Below are positions 1-7,252 of a stretch of DNA of 64,000 bases, one piece after another. A program made the position numbers and the translations under genes. The stretch spans positions 124,001 through 188,000 of the forward strand of contig NZ_CP158367.1 in NCBI RefSeq assembly GCF_040267685.1, given 5' to 3'. The notes under the pieces are model-generated. The model saw nothing but the letters and a program-made list of their open reading frames with translations. It had not been told where the DNA came from and did not search any database. The stretch comes from Proteinivorax tanatarense. GTDB taxonomy: Bacteria; Bacillota; Proteinivoracia; Proteinivoracales; Proteinivoracaceae. Positions within the stretch are counted from its first letter, which is position 1. Each line of letters begins with the position of its first letter.

Positions 1-221
<221 letters not shown>

Positions 222-269
222 ACTTAGTTTAGATAATGACTTAGTTTTCTTTCCTTATGGTAATTTGAA

Positions 270-385
270 TCCAGTGACCATAGCGAAGAGGTCCCACCGG
301 TTCCCATCTCGAACACCGAAGTTAAGCTCTTCAGCGCCGATGGTACTTGGGGTCTACCCCCTGGAAGAGTAGGACGTCGCTGGGT
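270..385 (+). rRNA. rrf: 5S ribosomal RNA
   Basis: About 116 nt with typical 5S features: CCATAGCGAAGAGG, the CCGAAGTTAAGC core and a closing helix. The 5' strand TCCAGTGAC (270-278) pairs with GTCGCTGGG (376-384). It lies between 23S and tRNA-Asn. Confidence 0.95.
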
Positions 386-393
386 AAAAATGT

Positions 394-468
394 TCCTCAG
401 TAGCTCAACGGTGGAGCAACCGGCTGTTAACCGGTAGGTTGTAGGTTCAAATCCTACCTGAGGAGCCA
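394..468 (+). tRNA. tRNA-Asn(GTT)
   Basis: Cloverleaf with acceptor TCCTCAG (394-400) pairing with CTGAGGA (458-464), anticodon loop CTGTTAA (anticodon GTT) and T-arm loop TTCAAAT. The CCA end is encoded (466-468). It starts 9 nt after 5S and is co-transcribed with the rRNA operon. Confidence 0.96.
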
Positions 469-481
469 TTATTTGACTTTT

Positions 482-514
482 AAACATTGCTTATAAAATA
501 GCGATGTTTTTTTT
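482..514 (+). terminator. rRNA operon intrinsic terminator
   Basis: AAACATTGC (482-490) pairs with GCGATGTTT (501-509) and is followed by a run of T. It sits directly after tRNA-Asn and ends the rRNA transcript. Confidence 0.85.
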
Positions 515-658
515 ATGGGGTACATAGTGTTGAATACAATTTTGTATAATAGTCAACAATAGTTGCTAATGATGTTTATTTAAATGCATTTTGTAGCTAA
601 GTTAAATAACTGCAATATTGTCGAATAAATATCATATACTTTATATGAGGTGAATTAT

Positions 659-1648
659 ATGTCTAAAGTAAAATCATTGTTGTTGAGTGGTACATTAGCT
701 GCAACAGCTGTGCTTGTAACCAGCTCTGTTAGTCTTGGACAACAAGAAGTTACTATTTTTACACAAGATGGTCCGGTTACTGTTCGTACCAATGAAAATA
801 AAGTAAAAAATATAGTTAACGATGCTAACATTGAATTAACTAATAAGGATAAAGTGTACCCTTCGTTGGATCAACAACTAAAAACTGACTATATAGCCAT
901 TAAAAAGGGTAGTAAAGTTAAAATACATGTAGATGGTGAAAAAAAACAAACTATAAGCTGGGCGCACGATGTAGAAGAGTTACTAAATGAACAAGGTGTA
1001 ATTTTAAATGATGATGATATAGTAAAAATACCACTTGATACTAAGTTAAAAGAAGTAGATAACATTAAAATTGTACGAGTTAATAAGGAAATTGTAACAG
1101 AAACTTCTAATATACCATATGAGTCAAATTACTATGTTGACAGAAGTTTACCTTCAGGAAGCAGTAGAACTATAATACCTGGTAAAAAGGGTAAAAAAGA
1201 AGTTTCCTATGAAGTTACCTACCACGATGGTGAAGAGCAAGAGCGTACTGTGTTGCAAAAAGAAGTAGTTTCTCAGCCCCAAAGTGCTAAAGTTTATACA
1301 AACCAGAGGAATATGGTTGCTTCGAGAGGTTCTAATAGTAGTACCACAACTGGGGTATCGGGATATGTAGGAGTAGCTTCTTGGTATGGCTCTAATTTTC
1401 ATGGAAGTGGGACCGCAAGTGGTGAAACATACGATAAAAATGCAATGACTGCAGCACATCGATATCTTCCTTTTGGTACAAGAGTACAAGTTACATTTTT
1501 GAAAACTGGAAAAAGTGTTGAAGTAACGATAAATGATAGAGGTCCGTTTACAGGAGGGAGAATTATAGATTTATCTGAAGCGGCAGCTCGGGAAGTTGGG
1601 CTTTTGCCTCATGGAACTGGTAGAGTGGAAATTAAAATAATAAACTAA
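659..1648 (+). CDS. Exported G5/DUF348 and RlpA-like (double-psi beta-barrel) wall protein
   Basis: A 329-residue secreted cell-wall protein. The N-terminus is a signal peptide (basic start, then a Leu/Ala/Val-rich stretch to about residue 27). Two YabE-like DUF348 repeats follow at about 30-135, then a G5-type segment at about 140-205 and a Ser/Thr-rich linker. The C-terminal RlpA-type double-psi beta-barrel (about 235-329) has GVASWYG, the conserved TASGE and NDRGPF with the catalytic-type Asp, and RIIDLS. RlpA domains cleave peptidoglycan glycan strands; G5/DUF348 proteins resemble resuscitation factors. In Bacillus YabE the C-terminal domain is the related 3D barrel instead. An in-frame GTG at 650 overlaps the ribosome site GAGGTGA, so ATG 659 is preferred. 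Lytic activity is inferred from family. Confidence 0.85.
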   Translation: MSKVKSLLLSGTLAATAVLVTSSVSLGQQEVTIFTQDGPVTVRTNENKVKNIVNDANIELTNKDKVYPSLDQQLKTDYIAIKKGSKVKIHVDGEKKQTISWAHDVEELLNEQGVILNDDDIVKIPLDTKLKEVDNIKIVRVNKEIVTETSNIPYESNYYVDRSLPSGSSRTIIPGKKGKKEVSYEVTYHDGEEQERTVLQKEVVSQPQSAKVYTNQRNMVASRGSNSSTTTGVSGYVGVASWYGSNFHGSGTASGETYDKNAMTAAHRYLPFGTRVQVTFLKTGKSVEVTINDRGPFTGGRIIDLSEAAAREVGLLPHGTGRVEIKIIN

Positions 1649-1719
1649 CAATAAAAGTTAACTTTTTATTACTCTCCTTCGCTTGTCTAAGATAATTGAC
1701 CTTAATAAATTAAGCTCCA

Positions 1720-1753
1720 AAAAAACTAGCTCTTTTAAAGGGCTAGTTTTTTT
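1720..1753 (+). terminator. Intrinsic terminator after the RlpA-like gene
   Basis: AAAACTAGC (722-730 of the second kilobase) pairs with GCTAGTTTT (1742-1750), followed by T residues. It ends the transcript of the wall protein 72 nt after its stop. Confidence 0.85.
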
Positions 1754-1825
1754 GTAAGTCTTCGAAAAGATTAATTAAAGAACTACTTTTAGGTGTAAAG
1801 CAAATAATGTGGCTAGTGTTATTAA

Positions 1826-1854
1826 TTTACAGATTACATGTGCACGAATATAAT
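1826..1854 (+). promoter_or_regulatory. Sigma-A promoter for the DUF4015 lipoprotein gene
   Basis: TTTACA (1826-1831), a 17-nt spacer and TATAAT (1849-1854) fit the vegetative consensus. A second TATAAT (1856-1861) is adjacent. Transcription would start near 1861 and drive the gene at 1899. Confidence 0.6.
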
Positions 1855-1898
1855 GTATAATGTAATTATGTAAACTATAAAAAGGGGAGATGGAGTAA

Positions 1899-3104
1899 TT
1901 GAAGCTAATAAAAGTTGCGCTAATTATGCTTATAACGGTTTTAATTTTACCTGCTTGTACAGACACTGATGCACCAAAAGAAAAGCTATCTAACGATAAA
2001 GATAGTACAGTAACCAGCCCAGCAGATGCTAAGGAAGACGACAATGATAAACAAGATGATAAGGAAGAAGAACCTGGGGAACCTAAGGTAGTAAGACCTG
2101 AAAACTTAAAGGGGATATACTTAACTGGTAATTCTGTAGGACACCCTACTAGGTTTATTGACCTAATAGAGTTTGTAAATGAAACTGAGCTTAATACCAT
2201 GGTAATAGATGTTAAAGATGACCACGGTGATATATCTTATAAAGACACTGAAGTACAGCTTGCTTTGGATATGGATGCTAATAAAAATAAAGTATCTTCT
2301 ATGGAAGAAGCTATGGACAAACTGGTAGAGAATGAAATCTATCCTCTGGCTAGAGTTGTTGTGTTTAAAGATAATAATTTAGGAGAAAGCAGGCCAGATC
2401 TAGCCATACAAGACCCTAATGGTGGAGTTTGGGTTGAAAGTGGCAGTAATGTAAGGTGGGCTGATCCACATAGCGAAGAGGTCTGGGAATATGTTGTAGA
2501 TGTTGCTATAGAGGCAGCAGAACTAGGATTTCAAGAGATTCAATTCGATTATATCAGATTCCCTAATCATGGTGGCTTAAAGTACCCTCACAAGGAAGAT
2601 TTTAAGGAGAACCACCTACAGGGAGACGAAGAATATAGTAGGTCATTGGTCATAAAGGCATTTACAGAGTATGCAGCAGCTAGATTGAAAGAGCACGAAG
2701 TAGATGTTACTGCAGATATTTTTGGGATGATTGGGCATACAAGTGGTGATATGGGAATTGGTCAACACTTAGAGACCCTAGTATCTGCAGAAGGGTTAGA
2801 TGCTATTTATCCTATGGTTTATCCCTCACACTATCATCATAATAATTACGGATTAAGCCCTAATAATGCTTATCCTTATGAAACGGTTTATTATGCTTTA
2901 GAAGAGTTTCAAGAACGTTTAGACGAAGCAGGTAGCGATGTGGAAATTATACCGTGGCTGCAAGCTTTTTCTTGGGGAAAACCAGCTTATGGCCCTGAAG
3001 AAGTAAAGCTTCAAATAGAAGCGGGTCGCGATCTTGGGATAGATGGTTATATACTTTGGAATTCAGGGAACGTCTATGGTCCATACAAGGATGCTTTAAA
3101 GTAA
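1899..3104 (+). CDS. Putative glycoside hydrolase lipoprotein (DUF4015 type)
   Basis: A 401-residue lipoprotein. The lipobox Leu-Pro-Ala-Cys places Cys at about residue 20, so the mature protein should be anchored to the outer face of the membrane. An Asp/Glu/Lys-rich linker (about 25-66) leads to a TIM-barrel-like domain. Recognisable blocks are LKGIYLTGNS, NTMVIDVKDDHG, YPLARVVVF, FQEIQFDYIRFP, DIFGM, DAIYPMVYPSHY and GIDGYILWNS. These match the putative glycosyl hydrolase family PF13200 (formerly DUF4015). The substrate is unknown; a wall or exopolysaccharide glycan is a guess. It starts with TTG, with GGGGAG about 9 nt upstream, and has its own promoter. Confidence 0.85.
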   Translation: MKLIKVALIMLITVLILPACTDTDAPKEKLSNDKDSTVTSPADAKEDDNDKQDDKEEEPGEPKVVRPENLKGIYLTGNSVGHPTRFIDLIEFVNETELNTMVIDVKDDHGDISYKDTEVQLALDMDANKNKVSSMEEAMDKLVENEIYPLARVVVFKDNNLGESRPDLAIQDPNGGVWVESGSNVRWADPHSEEVWEYVVDVAIEAAELGFQEIQFDYIRFPNHGGLKYPHKEDFKENHLQGDEEYSRSLVIKAFTEYAAARLKEHEVDVTADIFGMIGHTSGDMGIGQHLETLVSAEGLDAIYPMVYPSHYHHNNYGLSPNNAYPYETVYYALEEFQERLDEAGSDVEIIPWLQAFSWGKPAYGPEEVKLQIEAGRDLGIDGYILWNSGNVYGPYKDALK

Positions 3105-3112
3105 AAAAGTCT

Positions 3113-3141
3113 TTGACTTTCATTTACCTTCGTGGTATACT
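3113..3141 (+). promoter_or_regulatory. Strong sigma-A promoter of the structured leader/ncRNA
   Basis: TTGACT (3113-3118), exactly 17 nt, then TATACT (3136-3141): one of the best vegetative promoters in the window. Predicted start is near 3148. It lies just after the DUF4015 stop codon and has no gene for about 300 nt downstream. Confidence 0.8.
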
Positions 3142-3147
3142 CTTTAT

Positions 3148-3407
3148 ATAAAAGGTAAAAAAGTGGTTTGTGAAGTATCAGTTTGTAGTAGGTGGCTAAT
3201 GAGCTGGGGTATGCTTATTCTAAGTAGACTATAGTTAGTTAGCTAAACAATCGAGCCAAGCTGTGAAAAACTTTCCAGGGGAAAAGTGGCTTTATCTTGG
3301 TTCTGTATGGGCCAAGATTAGACTATAAACTTAAGTTTATGGTCTGGGCTAGTCGAAAGACGAAATCCAAGCACTCTAGTCTCTCTACGAGACTAGAGTG
3401 CTTTTTT
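3148..3407 (+). ncRNA. Structured RNA of unrecognised class: candidate attenuator leader (or stable ncRNA) before an amino acid ABC operon
   Basis: About 260 nt without a credible ORF, between a strong promoter and a strong terminator. Visible helices: TGGCTAA (3193-3199) with TTAGCTA (3239-3245); AGCCA (3255-3259) with TGGCT (3287-3291), enclosing CTTTCC/GGAAAAG; ATCTTGG (3294-3300) with CCAAGAT (3312-3318); and a near-perfect palindromic hairpin at 3320-3345. AGACTA occurs at 3224-3229 and 3320-3325 and is complementary to TAGTCT in the terminator 5' arm, so an alternative (antiterminating) pairing is possible. Only 43 nt separate the terminator from the next start codon, which leaves little room for another promoter. 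I see no T-box, lysine, SAM, TPP, glycine or cobalamin core. A 6S-type RNA is the main alternative. Confidence 0.6.
3371..3407 (+). terminator. Strong intrinsic terminator of the leader/ncRNA
   Basis: A 13-bp perfect stem: GCACTCTAGTCTC (3371-3383) with GAGACTAGAGTGC (3389-3401), a 5-nt loop and six T residues. It precedes the transporter gene at 3451, so transcription of that operon probably depends on read-through or antitermination. Confidence 0.92.
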
Positions 3408-3450
3408 ACACCCCTTTTTACCAAAAATTTATAGGAGGTTAGTTATAGGA

Positions 3451-4236
3451 ATGAATTTTTTTAAGAAAAGCTTTGGATTACTTACTGTTTTACTGCTAAC
3501 TATTGGTATGATCGGCTGTACTTCTAATGGAGGAACATATGATGAAGTAATGGAAAGAGGTTATATTGAATTTTCTATGAGTGGAGGATATCCACCGTTT
3601 AATTATTATAATGATGATGGTGATTTAGTAGGGTTTGATGTAGAGATTGCCGAGGAAGTGGCAAAAAGGATGGGTGTTGAATCGAAACCAGTAACAGCAC
3701 CTTTTGATGGATTAGTTTTTGGTCTTCAAACAGGGGACTTTGATGGGATACTAGGAAGTATGGCTATCACAGAAGAAAGGAAGGAAAATGTTTCCTTTTC
3801 CAACCCTTACTATTATTCTGGTGCCCAAATATTTGTCGAAGAAAATTCTGATATAAATGGCATAGATGATTTGACAGATAGTCATCAAGTTGCAGTTGTG
3901 ACAGGTACTACTTTCGAAGAAGCTGTGGCAGAAACAGGTGCTGAAATAGTGCCCCTAGAAGACGATGCTGAAACCCTCAGACAACTGGATTCTTCTGATG
4001 TTGACGCTGTAGTTACTGACTATCTTGTAGGGTTGATAAATATCGAAGAGCACGGATATAACTTTGTTCCTGCTGGTGATTTTTTATACACCGAAGAGAT
4101 TGCAGTGGCTTTCCAGCAGGAAGATGTGGAACTTGTTGAGGCCGTTAATCAAGCCTTAGAAGAAATGATTGAAGATGGAACTTATGAGGAAATATCTTAC
4201 AGTTATTTTGGTACTGATATAAGTGAACCAAGATAA
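3451..4236 (+). CDS. Polar amino acid ABC transporter, substrate-binding lipoprotein
   Basis: A 261-residue family 3 (PBPb type) solute-binding protein. It has a signal peptide with lipobox Gly-Met-Ile-Gly-Cys (Cys about 23), then the family blocks IEFSMSGGYPPFNYYNDDG, LVGFDVEIAEEVAKRMG, GLVFGLQTGDFDGILGSMAITEER and the hinge-side DAVVTDYL. It would bind an amino acid outside the membrane and deliver it to the permease encoded downstream. The specificity (glutamine, arginine/ornithine/lysine or cystine) cannot be read from sequence alone. The protein is unusually acidic, with about 53 Asp/Glu and only about 10 Lys/Arg. It is the first gene of a three-gene operon and is preceded by the structured leader. 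GGAGG lies about 12 nt before the ATG. Confidence 0.92.
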   Translation: MNFFKKSFGLLTVLLLTIGMIGCTSNGGTYDEVMERGYIEFSMSGGYPPFNYYNDDGDLVGFDVEIAEEVAKRMGVESKPVTAPFDGLVFGLQTGDFDGILGSMAITEERKENVSFSNPYYYSGAQIFVEENSDINGIDDLTDSHQVAVVTGTTFEEAVAETGAEIVPLEDDAETLRQLDSSDVDAVVTDYLVGLINIEEHGYNFVPAGDFLYTEEIAVAFQQEDVELVEAVNQALEEMIEDGTYEEISYSYFGTDISEPR

Positions 4237-4246
4237 GAGTTTAGTG

Positions 4247-4284
4247 TTGTTGATTCCCCCTGTTTCTTTAGGGGGAATCAACAA
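4247..4284 (+). other. Intercistronic stem-loop without a T-tract
   Basis: TTGTTGATTCCCCC (4247-4260) pairs perfectly with GGGGGAATCAACAA (4271-4284), giving 14 bp with a 10-nt loop, between the binding-protein and permease genes. The stem is not followed by T residues. Such hairpins commonly stabilise the upstream mRNA or partly block read-through, so that binding protein exceeds permease; that role is inferred. Confidence 0.8.
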
Positions 4285-4325
4285 TAAATAATATTTATTT
4301 AATCCTAGACATTGGGGGTGCTAGT

Positions 4326-5003
4326 TTGATTTCTGATTTAGTTAATTCAGTACAAGAATGGTTTTCTTTTTTAATTGGAAGCTTTACTTTATATCCTGAT
4401 GCTATTATTATAACTTTTCAAATAACAGCTATTGGAATTTTGCTTGGAACAGTATTAGGGCTAATTTTCGCATTTTTAAAAATATCAAAGTATAAGGCTT
4501 TAAACATCATTGCTAATGTTTACATAAGTATTATACGAGGGACGCCTTTATTGTTACAAATTATAGTATTTTATAATGTTATAAGAATCGTAATCAATTT
4601 TGGTCGTGTAGAGGCTGCTGCTCTAGCATTAGCTGTTCATAATGGAGCATATATAGCAGAGATATTTAGAGGTTCTATCGAATCCATATCAAAAGGGCAG
4701 ATGGAAGCTGCTCGCTCCTTAGGCATGACTCATTGGCAAGCTATGAGAAGAATAATTTTGCCACAGGCTTTTAAACGCGCTATTCCACCACTTGCAAACC
4801 AGTTTAGTATAGCTCTAAAAGACTCATCTTTAGCTACGGTAATTGGAGTACGTGAGATTTTACAAGTTACAAGGACACATGTAGCAAGTTCTTATGAACT
4901 CAGATTTTATTTAACTGCAGGTCTTATATACTGGGTGCTAACTACTGTAATAACTTATATAGTTCGAATTTTGGAGAAAAAGTTTTTTTCTAATGAAAGG
5001 TAG
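4326..5003 (+). CDS. Polar amino acid ABC transporter, permease
   Basis: A 225-residue HisM/GlnP-type inner-membrane permease with about five hydrophobic segments. The EAA loop that docks the ATPase is seen as [30 protein letters not shown] (given here only as family evidence), and the typical [10 protein letters not shown] block lies at about residues 68-77. TTG start, 90 nt after the binding-protein gene and beyond the intercistronic stem-loop. It probably forms a homodimer with two copies of the ATPase encoded 11 nt downstream. Confidence 0.9.
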   Translation: MISDLVNSVQEWFSFLIGSFTLYPDAIIITFQITAIGILLGTVLGLIFAFLKISKYKALNIIANVYISIIRGTPLLLQIIVFYNVIRIVINFGRVEAAALALAVHNGAYIAEIFRGSIESISKGQMEAARSLGMTHWQAMRRIILPQAFKRAIPPLANQFSIALKDSSLATVIGVREILQVTRTHVASSYELRFYLTAGLIYWVLTTVITYIVRILEKKFFSNER

Positions 5004-5014
5004 GTGTAAAAAGC

Positions 5015-5734
5015 TTGATTAAGATTGATAATTTAAATAAGTGGTTTGGAAAGCTGCATGTACTTAAAGACATAAACTTAGATATCAAAGAGCAGGAGGT
5101 AGTAGTAATTATAGGTGCCAGTGGCTCGGGGAAAAGTACACTTCTACGTTGTATAAACTTACTGGAGCAATACCAAAAGGGAGACATAACAATTAAAGGA
5201 GAAACTTTAGGAAATGGAGAAAATATCAACCAAATTAGGCAAAAAGTAGGGATGGTGTTTCAACGTTTTAACTTATTTCCTCATAAATCAGTAATTGAAA
5301 ATGTAATGGAAGGTCCTACTCAAGTAAAAGGAACTAATAAAGAAGAAGCTGAGTTGATTGCTAAGGAATTATTAGCAAAAGTTGGTCTTGATGATAAATC
5401 CTATCAGTATCCTGCTCAACTTTCGGGAGGCCAGCAACAAAGAGTGGCAATTGCCCGCTCATTGGCGATGGAGCCAGAGATTATGCTATTTGATGAGCCT
5501 ACCTCAGCCTTAGATCCTGAACTGGTAGGTGAAGTTTTACAGGTAATGAAAGATTTAGCTAAAGAAGGAATGACAATGGCTGTTGTAACCCATGAAATGG
5601 GATTTGCAAAGGAAGTAGCAGACAGAGTTGTTTATATTGATGAAGGGAAAATAATAGAAGAAGGAACTCCACAACAAATTTTTGACAACCCAAGAGAAGA
5701 AAGAACACAAGAATTTTTGAGTAAAATATTATAG
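5015..5734 (+). CDS. Polar amino acid ABC transporter, ATP-binding protein (GlnQ-like)
   Basis: A 239-residue ABC ATPase of the polar amino acid class. Walker [10 protein letters not shown] is at about residues 33-41, the Q-loop is [10 protein letters not shown], the signature is LSGGQQQR, Walker B is [14 protein letters not shown], and the switch His is in VVTHEMGF. It energises uptake through the permease. TTG start, 11 nt after the permease stop, so it is translationally close-coupled. The operon ends at the terminator just downstream. This subfamily does not let me assign the transported amino acid. Confidence 0.93.
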   Translation: MIKIDNLNKWFGKLHVLKDINLDIKEQEVVVIIGASGSGKSTLLRCINLLEQYQKGDITIKGETLGNGENINQIRQKVGMVFQRFNLFPHKSVIENVMEGPTQVKGTNKEEAELIAKELLAKVGLDDKSYQYPAQLSGGQQQRVAIARSLAMEPEIMLFDEPTSALDPELVGEVLQVMKDLAKEGMTMAVVTHEMGFAKEVADRVVYIDEGKIIEEGTPQQIFDNPREERTQEFLSKIL

Positions 5735-5744
5735 TGTTACCACA

Positions 5745-5772
5745 AAAGCCACTAATTTAGTGGCTTTATTTA
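5745..5772 (+). terminator. Terminator of the amino acid ABC operon
   Basis: AAAGCCACTAA (5745-5755) pairs with TTAGTGGCTTT (5757-5767), followed by ATTTAT. The T-tract is imperfect, so some read-through into the next gene is possible. Confidence 0.7.
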
Positions 5773-5797
5773 TAAATAAAAAATATTTGCAAAGTTA

Positions 5798-5806
5798 TGA
5801 TATAAT
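5798..5806 (+). promoter_or_regulatory. Possible extended -10 promoter for the amidase-family gene
   Basis: TGATATAAT (5798-5806) is an extended -10 element (TG-N-TATAAT), but there is no good -35 at 17 nt. The implied start near 5813 would leave a leader of about 13 nt carrying only the ribosome site GGAGGG. Confidence 0.35.
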
Positions 5807-5825
5807 GGCTGTAGGAGGGAAAAAG

Positions 5826-6722
5826 ATGAAAACAAAAACAATAAATAACTTTTCAACTTCAAACTCACCTATAGCCAGTTTAAACTTAGGAGAAAAAGTC
5901 ATAGTAGAAGTGTTAGATAAATTTAATGGACAGCTAACTTATAATAATGAGAATATTTCAAGTCTCAAGGCAGATAAACTCAACCCTGCTACTGGTCCAT
6001 TTTACATAAGAAATACTTACCCAGAAGAAATACTGGTGGTTAATATTCATCAATTAACCGCTGAGTCAATTGGGGTATCTACTGTTTTCCCAGACTTGGG
6101 AGTTTTAGGAGAAAAAATAGAAAAACCTGAAAGCTTTTTTTACAACTTAGACTTTAATACAATAGGGATAGAGGAAGGTAAGATAGAATTTACACCCTTT
6201 ATTTCAATAATAGGAACAACACCTAATAAACTAATAAGTACAGGGGTGCCAGCCAATCACGGAGGAAAAGTAGATTGTCCTAATTTAAAACAAGGCTGTA
6301 AAATTTTATTACCTATATTTCAGGAGGGGAGTTTACTGGCTTTAGGTGGGATCAAAGCTATGCAAGGTTTTGGTCAGGTTGCAGGTACTGGTATAGAGTG
6401 TGGAGGGGAAATTGCCTTTAGCTGTAACAAAACTACAATAGAAGCGTTGAAAACCCCTATGGTGATATCAGAAGAAGGTTATGAAATATTGGCAAGCCAT
6501 TATAATTTAGAAAAAGCTATACACATGGCTACTGAGCAGTGGTGCTATTTATTAGAAGATATTTGTGGTTTTTCTTTTCCAAAGTCATACCATTACCTAA
6601 GTATTGCTTCAAACTTAAGTATAGTTCAATTGGTAAATCCTAATGTTACTGTATCTTTAAGTATTCATAAGAGCATTATATTAGATAAGTTAAAATTATT
6701 TTTTTCTTTACTTGACAAGTAA
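5826..6722 (+). CDS. Acetamidase/formamidase-family protein with degenerate active-site motif
   Basis: A 298-residue member of the FmdA/AmdA fold, judged from the NPATGPFYIRN block (about residues 54-64), the HGG...D block (HGGKVD, about 145-150) and the following ILLPIFQEGSLLALGG region. Family members hydrolyse small amides to ammonia and the acid. Active homologues have a GDxHAxxGDGE motif; here the equivalent reads GGIKAMQGFGQ, so the expected Asp, His, Asp and Glu are replaced by Gly, Lys, Phe and Gln. Loss of classical amidase activity is likely, with some other binding or structural role possible. ATG 5826 follows GGAGGG at a good distance; an upstream in-frame start would run through the promoter-like element. 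It sits alone between two promoter/terminator-bounded operons. Confidence 0.75.
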   Translation: MKTKTINNFSTSNSPIASLNLGEKVIVEVLDKFNGQLTYNNENISSLKADKLNPATGPFYIRNTYPEEILVVNIHQLTAESIGVSTVFPDLGVLGEKIEKPESFFYNLDFNTIGIEEGKIEFTPFISIIGTTPNKLISTGVPANHGGKVDCPNLKQGCKILLPIFQEGSLLALGGIKAMQGFGQVAGTGIECGGEIAFSCNKTTIEALKTPMVISEEGYEILASHYNLEKAIHMATEQWCYLLEDICGFSFPKSYHYLSIASNLSIVQLVNPNVTVSLSIHKSIILDKLKLFFSLLDK

Positions 6723-6740
6723 TTCAATAATAAATACAAT
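6712..6740 (+). promoter_or_regulatory. Sigma-A promoter of the ctsR-clpC operon
   Basis: TTGACA (6712-6717), 17 nt, TACAAT (6735-6740). The -35 box lies inside the last codons of the upstream gene. The predicted start near 6747 falls beside the CtsR operator. Confidence 0.8.
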
Positions 6741-6750
6741 GAAAATAAAA

Positions 6751-6767
6751 GGTCAAGGAAAGTCAAA
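6751..6767 (+). promoter_or_regulatory. CtsR operator
   Basis: GGTCAAGGAAAGTCAAA matches the CtsR heptad direct-repeat consensus RGTCAAANANRGTCAAA with one mismatch. It lies at the predicted transcription start of the ctsR operon, the usual autoregulatory arrangement in Firmicutes. Confidence 0.85.
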
Positions 6768-6784
6768 CCAAAGAGGTGTTGTGC

Positions 6785-7240
6785 ATGGCAAGTGTTGCGG
6801 GAAGGGTAGAAAATTATATTTTAGATCTATTAAATAAAAATCATGTGGCAGTTTTTAAACGAAATGAAATGGCGATAATTTTAAACTGTGCACCATCCCA
6901 AATAAACTACGTATTACAAACTAGATTTTCAACTGAAAAAGGATATAAGGTTGAAAGTCAGCGGGGTGGGGGAGGGTTTATAAGGATAACAAAAATTTCC
7001 TCTAAAGGACAAACTGTATTAGAGGAAATCTCACATATGCTAGAAAAGGGAGTTACAGAAAAACAAAGCAAAAACATTATAGCAAGGCTTGTAGAGCAGG
7101 GTATATTTACCCAGAGGGAAGGCAACATATTAGTAGAAGCTACTGCTGCCTCTACTTTAGATCTTCCATTGCCAATTAGAGATATTATAAGGGGTAAAAT
7201 CTTAAAAAGTGCTATTGTATATGTTTGTAAACTTAGTTAG
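6785..7240 (+). CDS. ctsR: Transcriptional repressor CtsR
   Basis: A 151-residue repressor of class III heat-shock genes. The N-terminal winged helix-turn-helix includes CAPSQINYVLQTRF and the glycine-rich wing RGGGGFIRI (about residues 61-69), which acts as the thermosensing loop in Bacillus CtsR. The C-terminal half is the dimerisation domain, which McsB and ClpC act on. The start ATG 6785 lies 8 nt after AAGAGG; a GTG at 6776 would overlap that site. It is the first gene of ctsR-mcsA-mcsB-clpC and has its own operator upstream. Confidence 0.95.
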   Translation: MASVAGRVENYILDLLNKNHVAVFKRNEMAIILNCAPSQINYVLQTRFSTEKGYKVESQRGGGGFIRITKISSKGQTVLEEISHMLEKGVTEKQSKNIIARLVEQGIFTQREGNILVEATAASTLDLPLPIRDIIRGKILKSAIVYVCKLS

Positions 7241-7252
7241 GGGGTGTTTATT

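Noticed and set aside
224-487. Minus-strand ORF of 87 codons opposite 5S and tRNA-Asn
   Set aside because: It is the antisense of RNA genes; the GFEPTT-like peptide is the known artefact from reading a tRNA T-arm backwards.
1775-2200. Minus-strand Ser/Leu-rich ORF of 141 codons
   Set aside because: It is the shadow of the 5' part of the DUF4015 lipoprotein gene and has no coding signals.
3148-3407. Lysine riboswitch, T-box, tmRNA, RNase P or SRP RNA in this structured region
   Set aside because: None of the core motifs I know for these (for example T-box TGGAACCGCG, SRP GGAAGG loop, RNase P GGAAAGTCC) can be found.
3405-3433. TTTACA-17-TTTATA as a separate promoter for the transporter operon
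   Set aside because: The predicted start would fall at or after the ribosome binding site, so it could not give a translatable leader with GGAGG.
5786-5806. TTGCAA plus TATAAT before the amidase-family gene as a classical promoter
   Set aside because: The spacer is only 8 nt; only the extended -10 element remains plausible.
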